Assembly: GCA_021521415.1 (NCBI GenBank)
Contig: JAIQDT010007343.1
Span: 1 to 64,000 of the forward strand
Direction of reading: 5' to 3'
DNA length: 64,000 nucleotides
DNA from: Bidens hawaiensis
Taxonomy: Eukaryota; Streptophyta; Magnoliopsida; Asterales; Asteraceae
In this document: positions 12,205 through 23,750 of the stretch, piece by piece
How positions within the stretch are numbered: position 1 is the first letter of the stretch
Layout: each line of letters begins with the position of its first letter
Made by a program: the position numbers and the translations under genes
The notes under the pieces: generated by a model
What the model saw: only the letters and a program-made list of their open reading frames with translations
Database searches by the model: none
What the model was told of the DNA's origin: nothing

Positions 12205-12219
12205 AGAATAGAGGGAGAT
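12205..12219 (+). other. Polypurine tract
   Basis: AGAATAGAGGGAGAT follows the aORF stop and precedes the LTR, the normal place for plus-strand priming. Confidence 0.65.
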
Positions 12220-12560
12220 TATTAGACCCATTTTGTTTATCTAAGTGTTTTGTATTGAATGTATTTTTGTTATGGGCTTTAGTAGTTTGTTTTGCATGTA
12301 TAGGCCATGCTCGGTTGATCCAAGAATATTGTTAGATCCACCCGCCACGGGACCTACAAGTATCTTGGTCTAGCTATTGTTGTTCACCTTGGTCATCTAT
12401 AGTCTAAGGGAATAAAAGTTTATATCTTGTTTTATCCTCCATGCTGTTTAGGGGTGGTATGTGATGAGTTGGTTAAAATATCGCATATGTAATTAGTTTT
12501 TAAATATCGAATGCAATTGCTTTGTTGAGTTGTATACGTGTAGGCACTGGAGCTTATACA
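12220..12560 (+). mobile_element. Sirevirus LTR (about 340 bp)
   Basis: It lies between a PPT and a PBS-like site. It starts TATTAGAC (probably a mutated TGTTAGAC) and ends TATACA. A TATA-like ATAAAAGTTTATATC lies near 12412. Because a PBS follows, this LTR serves as the 3' end of the aORF element and also looks like a 5' LTR for the sequence after it. Confidence 0.6.
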
Positions 12561-12561
12561 G

Positions 12562-12573
12562 CGTATCAGAGCC
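12562..12573 (+). other. Primer-binding site, iMet-tRNA type
   Basis: CGTATCAGAGCC matches the usual TGGTATCAGAGCC with two changes at the start, directly after the LTR end. Ten matching bases in the expected place make chance unlikely. Confidence 0.6.
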
Positions 12574-12714
12574 ATTAAGATAAAGATTAAGCAAATCCCA
12601 AGAGGAAGGAAGCATAAGGAAGTATAGATGAATCCAAAATCGGAGCCAAAACTGAACAAGACAGGATGGCAGGAAAGCGTTCATAACTCAAAAGTAAACA
12701 GTTATATATCGGGC
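12574..12714 (+). pseudogene. Leader and truncated start of a gag-like ORF
   Basis: Purine-rich leader, then ATG at 12628 opening a 29-codon lysine-rich frame (MNPKSEPKLNKTGW) that ends at TAG. It could be the first bases of a Sirevirus gag left by a second, mostly deleted element, or a coincidental ORF. Confidence 0.3.
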
Positions 12715-13915
12715 TAGAAAATTAGTTTAGGGACCCATAGTATATGAACTTGGGTTTCTTGATGTGCTAAAAGAGGTATATGAAAACTTAACCTAATCTA
12801 GACACTCTAGTTATTATATATAACAAGATTGGTCCACATGGCCTCACGTGGTTGGTCATTTTTTGCTTTTTAATTTTTTTTATTAAATTCACATCGATTT
12901 ACTGTTGTAAAACGAGAGTTTTTTTTACTGTTGATACCGTCAAATGATTTTGGTGGAATTTGCATTAGCTCGTGGTCGCAACGTGGTTTTTTCCCGCGGT
13001 GTTTTTTGTCTGTCGACTCCGGACGAATTCGCGTTAGTTCCGCGGTCACAACGCACGTATATTTTTGGTTTTCACCGTGGTTTGTTTTATTTAAATATGC
13101 TAATTTGTTATATTTTGGGTGTGGACTAATTAACTCATTACTTTAATTTCTGTGTCGTAACCTAATACCGACCGAACACATGTCGGTTGATCACCACAAT
13201 GCGTAGTTTTCTTTGTATAATTTAGTGCCAACAACGTCGATTATGACCAATTTCTTATCAGTATGCAAACGCAACACGCGATTTTTTTCACCGCGTTTTT
13301 TCTTGTGTGTGTTGATTTTGGAATCAACAAATCGTATTAGTTTGCAACTATAACATGCGTGCTTTTTTTGTTTGCCGCAATTTTTATATCTCAAACTTGC
13401 TATATTGTTGCATTTCAGTGTGGATGACTTTACATTTTGCTATACTTTTGGCGTCATAACCGGATATCAACTGAAGTGTTGTTGATTTGCCAGCACAATG
13501 CGCGGTTTTTGCTATGCTAATTTGTTGTATTTTGACATTAACAAAGTTTTTTTAGATTTATTTCTGGTTGTGTAACCAGGAATCGATCGAATTCATCTCA
13601 ACTCACAGCCGCACCGCACGGTTTGATCAGTTGTACGACTGTTAATAACATCAACCCAGCGCCACGCATCTGGAATCTACCAAGTTTGCTATAACCTGTA
13701 TAGTGTGTTCGTATTAATTATTTTTATTCTATATTTATTAAATGCCTCTATATTATAAGGGAGAACAAAGTGTGGATCTGGATGAAATTTCGTCTTGGTA
13801 CAGTAAGGAGGGGAATGGTGTTTCCACCATTCCGATACAGTTCTTCCTATTTTCTTAATTAGCATTTTTTTCACCTTGATGGGCTCTCTCTTTAAATCTG
13901 TCTACATGGCATACA
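12715..13915. other. Non-coding region with degenerate repeated phrases
   Basis: No gene seen. Between about 12940 and 13640 loosely repeated phrases recur: 'gctaatttgttatatttt', 'cacaatgcgcgg', 'accgaccgaa', and GC-rich words such as 'cgtggtcgcaacgtgg' in a T-rich background. The style resembles the modules of the foldback element at 47175-48480. This may be an older, decayed relative. Confidence 0.35.
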
Positions 13916-15222
13916 GGGACTGTTTGTTTTTTCACAAAAGATCTTCTTGGCAGCGCAGACCACGCGCAGACATTTAGGTTTGCAGATTGTTTGTTTTTCG
14001 TAAGATTTTCATTAAAAAACGTCTGCGCGCCCTCAAGAAGACATGGACCACCACTTCTCAAGTCTTCTAACATCTTCCCATTTTATTATTTTCTATCAGG
14101 TCTATTTTCCATCAGGTCTCAAAAAACTCTCTCAAAGCCCTAGATCCCTTTCATCCATCCCATCACCTGCCCCTCCGTCTCCACCTCCGACCACCACTCA
14201 CCAACACCTCCGGCGGCCGCTCACCTCCGACGACCTTCACCTCTAGCCGTTCCTTCTCCGGCGACTTCGCATCCTCCACCTCTGGTCATTCCTTCTCCGG
14301 CGCCTGTCACCTCCGACCGCTCCTTCTCCGGCGACCTCCACCTCCGGCAATGCCTGTCACCTCCATTGTCTATTAAAAAGGTAAGCTTCTTGAATATTAA
14401 TTATGTTTAGGTTTGAAATAATGTTCTTAAAGGGTGAATTTGGTCAAAGAATAACCAATATCAAATTAGTTGGATTCTATGGCAACCAGGTGTTTACTAA
14501 AATGCCTAAGTGAAAGGTTATGTATATCTGGATGAAATTTGTGAAGCTTAATATGAACAAAGTTTATCTCATTGTTAAAGTATGTACTAAACCGATGTTT
14601 ATTTCACAATTTTGTCTTGTTTTGTCCTTATTTTAGTGTGTGGTGTATATTTATGTTATTATGCATGATATATATACTAAAGCTAGTATTATTTTCGCTT
14701 AGGAAAAGTTTATGCTTTCGCTCGGGATTGGATTAAAAGTGGAAGATCAAGTGCTCGGACTTGGCTATCAGTATACATCTAAAGTTTAATTGTCTATTTT
14801 TGATAATTTTTTTAATAATAAGTTCTGAGTATGTGTTGTCTTTAATTAGAAGACAAGTTGTTGTAAAAGTTAACCGTTGTGTTCGATTAATAGAATTTAG
14901 TTTTATGTTACTGGAAAGTAAAGAAATTTTTGGGTATTATTTCAGTTTTATGTTATTGGAAAGTAAAAAAAATGTTATTGTGGTTTTATGAATATTATTT
15001 CAGTGTTGTTTGACTATTATTTAGATTTTGATGTTGAAGGACTTTTTTATTTAAATATTAGCTTATTTAATTTTTTATTTTATTTTAGCAGTCTGCAGAC
15101 GTTAAAAAACAAGCAGTTTTTTTCTTGCAGACTACGAAGGTTTGATCTACTTCTTCTGCTACAAATGCATGCAGATGTGGTCTGCAAACTGCAGACATTT
15201 TACATCTGAAAAAACAAATAGC
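13916..15222. mobile_element. Non-autonomous TIR element, hAT-like
   Basis: The left end CAGGGACTGTTTGTTTTTTC and the right end (complement) TAGTGCTATTTGTTTTTTC form imperfect inverted repeats. Subterminal 'gcagac' words cluster near both ends (left 13953-13985, right 15091-15200). No transposase is present, and no clean 8-bp target duplication was found, so the superfamily is tentative. Confidence 0.45.
14040..14380 (+). other. 5'UTR/exon-like segment inside the TIR element
   Basis: CT-rich, GC-rich block starting with sequence typical of plant leaders (aaagccctagatccc), then repeated 'cttctccggcgac' units at 14249-14340, ending at AAAAG|GTAAGC, a good intron donor at 14381. It contrasts sharply with the AT-rich surroundings and looks like a captured gene start. 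Confidence 0.4.
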
Positions 15223-15641
15223 ACTATAGTCACCACCTTTCATCCGGTCTCACCATCCTAAAAGTTTTGTTAAATTATCTGTAACATTTATATTTTTCTT
15301 TATGCCATCAAACAACCAAACCTATGCATGTCGGCTTCACATATGTTTTTTCAGAATAACTTAGTGACAAATTACAAAGAAAAATCACTTTATTTCCCTT
15401 TTTTCCAATAAATAAAGCATTTTTTAAATTGTTTATTTAGTCATCACGCTTTCAATAAGCTTGACGGGTGTTTGAAAATACGTTTAAGTTACCATAAATT
15501 AACAGTCTTCCCCTTATTAATTGGAAAACCTATAAAACCAAAAATACCCGATTCCTGTCAGCAAAAGTTGTGAAACTCCATTTTGCAGACGAGGTAGAAC
15601 TAGAAACCGGAATCACCAGCAACTTTTCTGGTTTCAGTTTG
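15223..15641. other. AT-rich sequence, nothing recognised
   Basis: No ORF, repeat or terminal motif found in this stretch. Confidence 0.5.
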
Positions 15642-15961
15642 TGATACGAAACTAACCGTTAATCAAATGGTCCAAGAAAATAAGTCAAATGGTCCAAGAA
15701 AATCAGAAAGTATCCAAATTAGAAATCATAGGTAGGTTTTTGGAAGAGACTTTGATTATTAAAATAATATTTTTTCATTCATACCTTCGGTAAAAAACTT
15801 CTGACTATAAATATCAATCTAGATAAACTACCCACTACAAAGATACTAAACCAACAAATATCAAACTAAACAAAAACAGAGAACATATAAAAGTTGTATG
15901 ACATTGAGTTGAAGGTGTGCATGGGGAACGTGGGTGTGGTGCTAGATCGTGGCACACAACA
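15642..15961 (-). repeat. Element C 3' LTR
   Basis: 320 bp, colinear with 34230-34535: both contain 'aaatggtccaa', 'ccttcggta', 'aaactacccactacaaa', 'gttgtatgacattgagttg' and 'gatcgtggcacacaaca'. The plus-strand ends are TGATACGAA...CACACAACA. Confidence 0.75.
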
Positions 15962-16151
15962 ATCCCTCATGCTTTAAAAAACCGTGCCCGCACGGTTGGG
16001 AATCCGGACATACTATGATGCCTTGCCATAGTGGCCGATATTCGAGCCTTCCAATGGCATTCGAAGCAGTCAACACGGTGTACCGCAGTGGGCGACACTC
16101 CTTGATAGACCATACATATGCATGGTTATCTCGATTTCTGCGGGTAAAATA

Positions 16152-16758
16152 TGTTGGAAAATATTTTTAATGAATGTGATATCAATGCAAGACTCTTCAT
16201 GTATATCTTGTGAAAATATTCTTAATTGTGTCCATAATAAGAAGTAAGTTACAATTAATGTACATAAGTGAGATTTATTGTTAGACTCTTCATGAGTCCT
16301 AAAGTTTATGTATAAATAGAGGCTTTGTGTCTTGGTTAAAGATAAGAAAAAGAAGAGAATTTTTGAACAAACGGATGATCATAAAAAGAAACCTTAGTAT
16401 ATTTCTTTTTCAAGAAATATTGTAAAGAAGTACTCTCTAAACTTCATCTTCATATTTCCAAGTTCTAACACACTAAACAACCCGGTGTAATATTAGGCGC
16501 TCAGCCTTCCCCGGTTTTACATACTGCATCGGTTGTTGTACCATGGGAGACAGACGAGCTCTTTATTAGAGGCCCGAAATCTGTTTTAAGGGAACCGTGT
16601 TGAACACGAATCCTTAATTACAACCGTTAACATTAGTTTGGTCGTTCTTGTAGCAACGGATCCTACAAGAAGGAGGCATGGCTCAAGCACTCGTCATACA
16701 AGACGATGCGGATCAAGATCTCGTTGAAAACTATATAAAAGATTGTTCAAGAATACGC
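16152..16758 (+). repeat. Element D 5' LTR, left part
   Basis: Starts TGTTGGAAAATATTTTT and carries TATAAATAG near 16313, as does the 3' LTR near 33063. It is cut at 16758 by the chromovirus insertion and resumes at 26049. Its last 80 bases before the cut contain a coding-like stretch (see findings). Confidence 0.85.
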
Positions 16759-17076
16759 TGTCACACCCGGCCCTGAGCGGCGGAAACAGCCGGGTGCGCG
16801 CGAGTGGGAATTGATACTTAAGCACGGGCCATTGCAAACATTCAAAGTAAGATTTTCATTGCGCATGAAAAGTTTAATACAAATACATTACATTGTTTAA
16901 AAATTATAAAAACATCCAAGTATAAAAATTATTGAAGATTTCCACGCCATATCCCCATGCGCGGCGGGAACAACCACGCGCATCGAAGGGATAGAACTAA
17001 AATCTTCCAAAAAGCTAGTTTAGATGTTCAGCGTGAGGTGCTCTAAGTGTGACTCCATGCGCTACCTAGTTATCTC

Positions 17077-17840
17077 CTGAAAGACACGTAAAAACATTTG
17101 AATCAGTATAAACTGAGTGAGTTCACAAGTCTTTGTAACTTGATAAATCGTATTGCATCATAATCTTGATACAAATCATTCTGAAACATAATTCTGATAG
17201 CATCATTAAAACACATGCTTGGTAAGACATAGTTATATCAACATATTCTGATAAAATCGTTCCGCGGGTTACGCGCGAACATTTCTGGGAACTGTGCTCG
17301 TCTATGCAAAGTGGCGCTGCCACTACGAGCTAAAATAAGTAATACCGTCCCGCAGGTTACGCGCGAACGTTTCAGGAACATGTGCTCGTCCATGCAAAGT
17401 GGCGCTGCCACTACGAGCTAAAATAATAATTCCGTCCCGCGGGTTACGCGCGGACGTTGTGCCGGAAAACAAGGCGCTCGTCCATGCAAAGAGGCGCGAC
17501 CCCTACGAGCGGGTTCAAACCCATAGTACTGCCCCATGACCATACTAGGCACTCGTCCATGCAAAGAGGTGCGACCCCTACGAGTGGGTGGATCAAACCA
17601 GCAGTCCCTACCCTTAGAGTTCCAATGGTAAAGTGATCACTTACTCGAGTTCTAGCGCACATACATCGAAAACCTTAGATAACCGTTTGCATTACTCATC
17701 ATGAAACATAACTTAAACACATAATCGCTTGCATAGCTTGTAAGTATACCATGATAAAACATTATTTAAGTACGTGTCCCTCGCCCCGAAAACAGTTTAA
17801 AAATAGTGAAAACAGTGAAAATAGGGGCTGTGAGACTCAC
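17077..17840 (-). other. Intron-like module in the chromovirus 3' LTR
   Basis: On minus: CACAG|GTGAGT at 17840, then the tandem array, then AACTCACTCAG, CTGAT and GTGTCTTTCAG ending at 17077. A further donor-like CTAG|GTAAGC is at 18005. All lie downstream of the TATA box. The 5' LTR copy is at 24069-24832. No RNA evidence. Confidence 0.55.
17255..17590. repeat. GC-rich tandem array in LTR
   Basis: Four to five units built from 'cccgcgggttacgcgcg', a variable spacer, 'gctcgtccatgcaaag' and 'ggcgctgccactacgagc'. The 'gtggcgctgccac' core is self-complementary. The same array is at 24247-24582. Confidence 0.8.
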
Positions 17841-18105
17841 CTGTGGTTCTTGTTAAGGGATTAATCGAGATTCGGGTTTTCTTGGTGTTGGCCTCGGAAT
17901 CGAAGGTCTAGAATACGATTAAATAACAAGTATATATATTAAGATCAAGAAATAGGAGAATATAAGGGTTGGATAGTAGATCTCAAGGTTATAACCTCGG
18001 CTTACCTAGTAACTGGAACGGAATCGAAAATAACGGATGCTCGGGAGATGATTAGTGCAAGTTTGCAGTTCTTTGGAGTGTGTTTTGAGTGATAATTTAG
18101 GTTAC

Positions 18106-18118
18106 ATATTTATAGGCA
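18106..18118 (-). promoter_or_regulatory. Chromovirus LTR TATA box
   Basis: CCTATAAATATG on minus, about 270 bases upstream of the CAG|GTGAGT donor. The duplicate in the 5' LTR (about 25098-25110) would drive the genomic RNA. Confidence 0.55.
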
Positions 18119-18832
18119 AACTCAAGGGAACACAATCCCTTGCTTTAGGGGATTGAAATCTTTTCATATCTAGGTGTAATGATGATAAAGTATGGAAATT
18201 ATTATTGTTTATTGTTTACTTAAAAGTGGAGGAGTGGACAAAAGATCTTGATTTGATTTGGACAGGACATGCAGGTCTGGGGTTGGTGAGAATAGGGTGG
18301 CTGACAGTTGACTTTTCATGTTACAGTGTGCTTTTTCAGGTACTTTTGTCAGTGTACAGTAAAAAAAGTGGAAAATCTCTGAAACACGCTACTGTTTCCT
18401 TTTGGGCGGGAGTAATCTCCTTATGTCTGGAGAATAGACTAAGTGTTCTGTGCGCATCACTTTGTGCGCATAGCTTTCTGCGTGAAGGACATTTCTTTGC
18501 TGCGGGTAGGTGCGTAACCTTCTCGCAGTTAGGGACATTGAGTTTCATTTGTAGATTCTCCAGGTGGTCTTGGTATTTCAACATAGTGATCAGTTATGTT
18601 GAAGTCAATTCCATCTTGGAGCTTCAGACAAACTGGCTCTCAATGTTCCCGCTATGCGGGGAGGTTAGTTCCCTTCCGCACGCGCATAAACGATGTAGGA
18701 TGCACCCGCCTTAGCATCATGCGGGATGGTCAACCCATAGACAACATAACGTTAAGTTACATGAAAACATAAAGCCAAAACATTCGCGCATGGCGCATAT
18801 AACATATGCTCACGCTGGTTCTTAACATGGTG

Positions 18833-18983
18833 CGCTCGCGCAGGGCGCACATAACAAATGCACGCGCTGACTAACATGGCGCGCTCGCGCAGGGCGCACA
18901 TAACAAATGCACGCGCTGACTAACATGGCGCGCTCGCGCAGGGCGCACATAACAAATGCACGCGCTGACTAACATGGCGCGCT
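18833..18983. repeat. 49-bp tandem repeat, three units plus a diverged one
   Basis: Each unit holds 'catggcgcgctcgcgcagg', 'gcgcacataacaaatgc' and 'acgcgctgactaa'. GC-rich, CpG-rich and in U3 near the LTR start. The same array is at 25825-25975. Confidence 0.85.
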
Positions 18984-19051
18984 TAATATTTACAATCACC
19001 TAATTATTAGGTTGATTACTTAAAGGGATTGGGAATTTACCGGGTGTCACA

Positions 19052-19066
19052 TTCTCCCCTCGTTAA
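19052..19066 (-). other. Chromovirus polypurine tract
   Basis: On minus TTAACGAGGGGAGAA directly precedes the 3' LTR, 20 bases after the gag-pol stop. Confidence 0.85.
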
Positions 19067-19085
19067 ACGAATTTCGTCCCGAAAT

Positions 19086-22000
19086 TTAGGAGACGTTGCT
19101 GGCAGAAGCCATGTTCTGAAAGAGGTGTGGGTATTTCTTGCGCATTTGGTCTTCTCTTTCCCAAGTGAATTCAGGCCCACGCCTCGAGTTCCATTGGACC
19201 CTTACTAACTTGATTTTGCTCCTGCGTAACTTTTGTTCTTTCCAATCGGTTACTGCTATAGGTTCTTCTATGAAGTGCAGCTGTTTGTCGATGTGAATCT
19301 CTTCCAACGGCAAAATCAACGTTTCGTCAGATAAGCACTTTTTGAGGTTGGACACATGAAACGTATCATGAACTCCACTGAGTTCGGCGGGTAAACGGAG
19401 TTTATAAGCAACCGGACCGATCCTTTCCAGGATCTCGAATGGTCCAATGAAGCGCGGATTCAACTTTCCTCGCTTGCCGAAACGGGGGACTCCTTTCCAT
19501 GGAGAGACTTTCAAAAGTACTTTATCCCCTACTTGAAACTCCAATGGTTTCCTTCGCACATCTGCGTAGCTCTTCTGTCTGTCGCGCGCTGTCTTAAGGC
19601 GATCCCTTATCTGAAAAATCTTGTCTGTTGTTTCTTGGATCAACTCTGGACCAGTCATTTGCTTGTCACCTACTTCAGCCCAGCACAGTGGGGATCTACA
19701 CTTGCGCCCATACAAAGCTTCGAACGGCGCAGCCTTAATGCTTGTGTGATAACTGTTGTTGTAAGAAAATTCAACCAATGGGAGATGAGTATCCCAGCTA
19801 CCTTCGAAATCGATTGCGCACGCGCGTAGCATATCTTCCAATGTCTGGATTGTTCGCTCGCTTTGCCCATCCGTTTGAGGATGATATGCCGTACTCATGT
19901 CAAGACGAGTACCTAAAGCCCCTTGTAACGATCTCCAAAACCTTGATGTGAACCGACTATCTCTATCAGAAATGATGGACACTGGGACTCCATGTTTTGA
20001 AACTACTTCTCGAATATACAGTCGGGCTAACTTTTCCATCTTATCGGTTTCCTTGATCGGCAGGAAGTGCGCTGACTTAGTTAGCCGATCCACAACAACC
20101 CATATTGTGTCATAACCCCCAGGTGTCCTTGGCAGTTTGGTGATGAAGTCCATAGAGATTTGTTCCCACTTCCACATGGGAATTTCTGGCTGCTGAAGCA
20201 ACCCTGATGGTTTCTGGTATTCAGCCTTCACCTTCGAACACGTCAGGCACTTACTGACATACGTCGCGATGGCGCCTTTAAGATTGGGCCACCAATACAG
20301 CGTTTTAACATCTTGGTACATCTTGTCTGCGCCAGGATGTACGGAATACCGCGTCTTGTGAGCTTCGTTCAATACCTGCTCGCGCAATCCTCCCTTGAGA
20401 GGGACCCATATGCGGTTAGCGAAATATAGATTGCCGTTCTCTTTAAGTTCCAAATTCTTAACCATACCCCCAAGGCATTCGTTTTTAACAAACTCTGGTT
20501 TCAAGGCTTCTTGCTGAGCGTCTCGGATGCGGGTAGAGAGACCTGCGTGAATGGTCAACCTTAGAGCCTTGACTCGTAGCGTTTTTATTCGCTCCTTCCT
20601 ACTTAGCGCGTCTGCTACCACATTCGCCTTTCCAGGGTGGTACTTAATCTCACAATCATAATCGTTCAACAACTCCACCCATCTTCGTTGCCTCATGTTT
20701 AAATCCTTTTGATCAAATATATGTTGAAGGCTCTTGTGATCCGTAAAGATTATACACTTTGTACCATAGAGGTAATGGCGCCAAATCTTTAGCGCGAAGA
20801 CAACCGCTCCAAGTTCTAAATCATGCGTTGTGTAGTTCTTTTCATTGGTCTTGAGTTGGCGTGAGGCATACGCTATGACTTTGTCTCGTTGCATAAGGAC
20901 ACATCCAAGTCCCTGATGTGAAGCGTCGCAGTAAACAACAATGTCATCCATCCCCTCGGGCAAAGACAAAATTGGCGCACTACATAACTTCTGTTTCAAC
21001 ATTTGAAATGCTGTTTCCTGATTTTCGCCCCAAACAAACTTCTTGTCTTTCTGAGTTAGCGCGGTCAGAGGTAGAGCTATTTTGGAGAAGTTCTCAATGA
21101 AGCGTCGATAGTAGCCAGCTAGTCCTAGGAATTGCCTCACCTCAGTTGGGGTTTTTGGCGCTTCCCAGTTTTCGATGGCCTTGACTTTGGAAGGATCAAC
21201 GTGAATTCCTTTCTCGTTTACAACGTGACCGAGAAAGTGAACTTCTCTAAGCCAAAACTCGCACTTGGAAAACTTCGCATACAACTTTTCTTTCCTCAAC
21301 AATTCCAAAATCAATCTCAGGTGTTGCTCATGCTCGGCCTTGGTCCGTGAGTAAATCAGAATATCATCTATAAACACAATCACAAATTTGTCCAAGTATG
21401 GTTTGCACACACGGTTCATCAGATCCATGAACACAGCCGGCGCATTAGTTAGCCCGAAAGGCATCACTAAGAACTCATAATGGCCGTATCTAGTTCGGAA
21501 GGCTGTTTTCGGCACATCTTCCTCATGGACCCTAAGTTGGTGGTATCCTGACCGTAGATCTATCTTCGAATAATAACTGGATCCCTGCAACTGGTCAAAT
21601 AAGTCGTCAATCCTCGGTAAGGGGTACCGATTCTTGACTGTCAGCTTGTTCAGTTCCCTGTAGTCAATACACATTCTGAACGAACCATCCTTCTTCTTAA
21701 CAAACAGTACTGGAGCTCCCCAAGGTGAAAAGCTTGGGCGTATGAAACCCTTATCCAATAGTTCCTGTAACTGATTGGATAGCTCTTGCATCTCAGATGG
21801 AGCTAGTCGATAAGGCGCTCGAGCTACTGGCGCAGCTCCTGGGACTAAATCAATACGAAACTCGACTTGTCGCGGCGGCGGTAATCCGGGCAAATCTTCA
21901 GGAAAAACTTCTGGAAATTCGCGCACTACTGGTAAGTCTTCAATTCTTCGCTCATCTCCTTTCTTCTCTACGACATGCGCCAGGAAGGCGTAGCACCCTT

Positions 22001-23528
22001 TCCTTAGGCACTTTCGCGCCTTTAGGCACGAAATCAGTTTCGTCGCAACTCCCCTTCTTTCCCCTTGAATTACCAAGGTTTCTCCGTTCAACAGTGGGAT
22101 CCGAACCTGCTTCTCATGGCAAATAACTTCCGCGCGGTTCTCAACTAACCAATCCATACCTACCACAATGTCAAAACTTCCCAAATCTATTGGCAACAAG
22201 TTAATATTGAACCCGTGACCTCCCATGACTATAACACATTGTTCAGTTCTTTCGTTCGCGCATAACTGCCTACCATTGGCTAGTTCTATAGTATAAGGCG
22301 TGTCTAGTCTACTGGTTGCTAGGCCTAGGGAGTCTTTAAACTCAGCGGATATAAAACTTAGGTCAGCGCCAGTATCAAATAAGACAGATGCAAAATGTCC
22401 GTTAAGCAAAAACGTACCGGTTACCACATTCGGCTCTTCTTTAGCTTCGCCTGCGCCGATCACAAAAGCTCTCCCGCGAGCTTGGTTCCCCTTTTGCGGG
22501 CAATCCCGACTAAAATGCCCTGGCTTCCCGCATGCGTAGCAGTTGTCGCTTGCTCCAGCTTCTCTGATACGGCAATTCATCGTCTTGTGCCCTGGTCTGC
22601 CACATTTGGCACATTCGATTCTTGCGCATTCACCCTCGTGGTGATACTTGCATTTGTTGCACCATGGGCGAGGCCCGCTGTATCCTTTTCGTGGTGGCTC
22701 CGCGGCCTGAATCGCGTAAACCTTTGCGCTTTCCTGCTTCTTGAACGGTGGTTGCTTGGAGTCAGACCCTCGGTGGTGAGAGTTCCATTTCCTCTTGGGA
22801 TCAGAGGTTCGCTGCTCGATTCCGCGCGTAGTCAACATACCCGCACGGATCGTATCCCTTGTAAGGGTGATGGCCCGCGCTACCGCCTCATCAAAGGTTG
22901 GAGGCGCTGCGGCGTTGAGCGGAACCCTAACAACAGGAGGTAACCCAAAAATATACCTCTCGATCTTCTTTTCCTCCGTGTTTGCCATGTCTGGCACCAA
23001 CTGGCAAAGTTCGTTGAACCGGTTGTTGTAGGCGTCGATATCCGTTCCTACCATGGTATGGTTCCAGAATTCCTGTTGTAGACTCTGGATTTCTGCGCGA
23101 GAGCAGAACTTCCTCATCATCATCTCCTTCAGTTCCTCCCAGGTCTTGTGGAGAGCAACTTCTCGCCCCAATGTTTTCGTTTGAAGCTTCCACCAAGACG
23201 AAGCTGCCTCTTGGAACATACAGGTCGCGTAAAGGACCTTCTGGTTCTCACTACATCCGCTAATGGAGAGAACTGTCTCCATCTTGTCAATCCAGTTGTA
23301 GAGCCCAATGGCCCCTTCGGTTCCCTTGAATGGCCAAGGCTTACAGGCCATGAATGTCTTATAGGAGCATCCTTTGTCCAAGGCTCCTGATTCGGGTTCT
23401 GGGGTCTCATTCTGACGACCCTGACTTGATTCGGCCTTGCTGGCCTCATGTGTCGCAATCGCCTGCGCGATTATTTCCGCGAGTTCCTCGGGTGTCATGG
23501 TAATTCCCTTGGCTTTAGTTGGAGGCAT
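19086..23528 (-). CDS. gag-pol: Chromovirus Gag-Pol polyprotein, intact
   Basis: 1,480 residues in one frame. Gag is about 60-220 ([16 protein letters not shown]), followed by CCHC knuckles at 306-319 ([14 protein letters not shown]) and 330-343 ([14 protein letters not shown]), with an atypical one before at 290-301. Protease DTGA is at 385-388. RT is about 595-770, with VFIDDIL giving catalytic FIDD at 719-722. RNase H has D868, E905 and D930. The integrase has H1057, H1064, C1094 and C1097, then D1127, D1188 and E1224, the DDE spacing expected of the family. The C-terminus (about 1415-1470: [29 protein letters not shown]) is a chromodomain-like tail, marking a chromovirus, most like Tekay. 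The ATG at 23528 gives [16 protein letters not shown], normal for the group. No stop or frameshift, and all catalytic residues are present, so it is potentially active. Confidence 0.97.
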   Translation of the reverse strand: MPPTKAKGITMTPEELAEIIAQAIATHEASKAESSQGRQNETPEPESGALDKGCSYKTFMACKPWPFKGTEGAIGLYNWIDKMETVLSISGCSENQKVLYATCMFQEAASSWWKLQTKTLGREVALHKTWEELKEMMMRKFCSRAEIQSLQQEFWNHTMVGTDIDAYNNRFNELCQLVPDMANTEEKKIERYIFGLPPVVRVPLNAAAPPTFDEAVARAITLTRDTIRAGMLTTRGIEQRTSDPKRKWNSHHRGSDSKQPPFKKQESAKVYAIQAAEPPRKGYSGPRPWCNKCKYHHEGECARIECAKCGRPGHKTMNCRIREAGASDNCYACGKPGHFSRDCPQKGNQARGRAFVIGAGEAKEEPNVVTGTFLLNGHFASVLFDTGADLSFISAEFKDSLGLATSRLDTPYTIELANGRQLCANERTEQCVIVMGGHGFNINLLPIDLGSFDIVVGMDWLVENRAEVICHEKQVRIPLLNGETLVIQGERRGVATKLISCLKARKCLRKGCYAFLAHVVEKKGDERRIEDLPVVREFPEVFPEDLPGLPPPRQVEFRIDLVPGAAPVARAPYRLAPSEMQELSNQLQELLDKGFIRPSFSPWGAPVLFVKKKDGSFRMCIDYRELNKLTVKNRYPLPRIDDLFDQLQGSSYYSKIDLRSGYHQLRVHEEDVPKTAFRTRYGHYEFLVMPFGLTNAPAVFMDLMNRVCKPYLDKFVIVFIDDILIYSRTKAEHEQHLRLILELLRKEKLYAKFSKCEFWLREVHFLGHVVNEKGIHVDPSKVKAIENWEAPKTPTEVRQFLGLAGYYRRFIENFSKIALPLTALTQKDKKFVWGENQETAFQMLKQKLCSAPILSLPEGMDDIVVYCDASHQGLGCVLMQRDKVIAYASRQLKTNEKNYTTHDLELGAVVFALKIWRHYLYGTKCIIFTDHKSLQHIFDQKDLNMRQRRWVELLNDYDCEIKYHPGKANVVADALSRKERIKTLRVKALRLTIHAGLSTRIRDAQQEALKPEFVKNECLGGMVKNLELKENGNLYFANRIWVPLKGGLREQVLNEAHKTRYSVHPGADKMYQDVKTLYWWPNLKGAIATYVSKCLTCSKVKAEYQKPSGLLQQPEIPMWKWEQISMDFITKLPRTPGGYDTIWVVVDRLTKSAHFLPIKETDKMEKLARLYIREVVSKHGVPVSIISDRDSRFTSRFWRSLQGALGTRLDMSTAYHPQTDGQSERTIQTLEDMLRACAIDFEGSWDTHLPLVEFSYNNSYHTSIKAAPFEALYGRKCRSPLCWAEVGDKQMTGPELIQETTDKIFQIRDRLKTARDRQKSYADVRRKPLEFQVGDKVLLKVSPWKGVPRFGKRGKLNPRFIGPFEILERIGPVAYKLRLPAELSGVHDTFHVSNLKKCLSDETLILPLEEIHIDKQLHFIEEPIAVTDWKEQKLRRSKIKLVRVQWNSRRGPEFTWEREDQMRKKYPHLFQNMASASNVS

Positions 23529-23735
23529 TCTCGCTTTAAAAGAGTGAAAATATCAGACTTAGCGCATGTACTCTGAGCACATAATGTTATCATTATTTAC
23601 TAGACAGTGTGACCCGTGTTCCTAAGTGCGTGTATAGTTTCTTTTGAAAATATTTTCTTTGAAAAATATTTCATGCGATTCCCCAACGGTTATAGTCTAG
23701 GTTAAAACTTCTTTTCCTAGTTCGCTATAACCAGT

Positions 23736-23747
23736 GCTCTGATACCA
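23736..23747 (-). other. Chromovirus primer-binding site (iMet-tRNA)
   Basis: On minus TGGTATCAGAGC, three bases inside the 5' LTR, an exact match to the usual initiator-Met tRNA primer site. Confidence 0.95.
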
Positions 23748-23750
23748 ATC

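Larger units (their letters stand above)
16759..19051 (-). repeat. Chromovirus 3' LTR
   Basis: 2,293 bp, same length as 23751-26043. It includes an intron-like module (17077-17840), a GC-rich tandem array (17255-17590), a TATA box (18106-18118, minus) and a 49-bp tandem repeat (18833-18983) near the LTR start. Confidence 0.97.

Noticed and set aside
17123..18714. Small ORFs in the chromovirus LTRs, repeated at 24115-25706
   Set aside because: They lie in LTR tandem repeats or U3 and have no recognised domain; their duplication only reflects the LTR pair.
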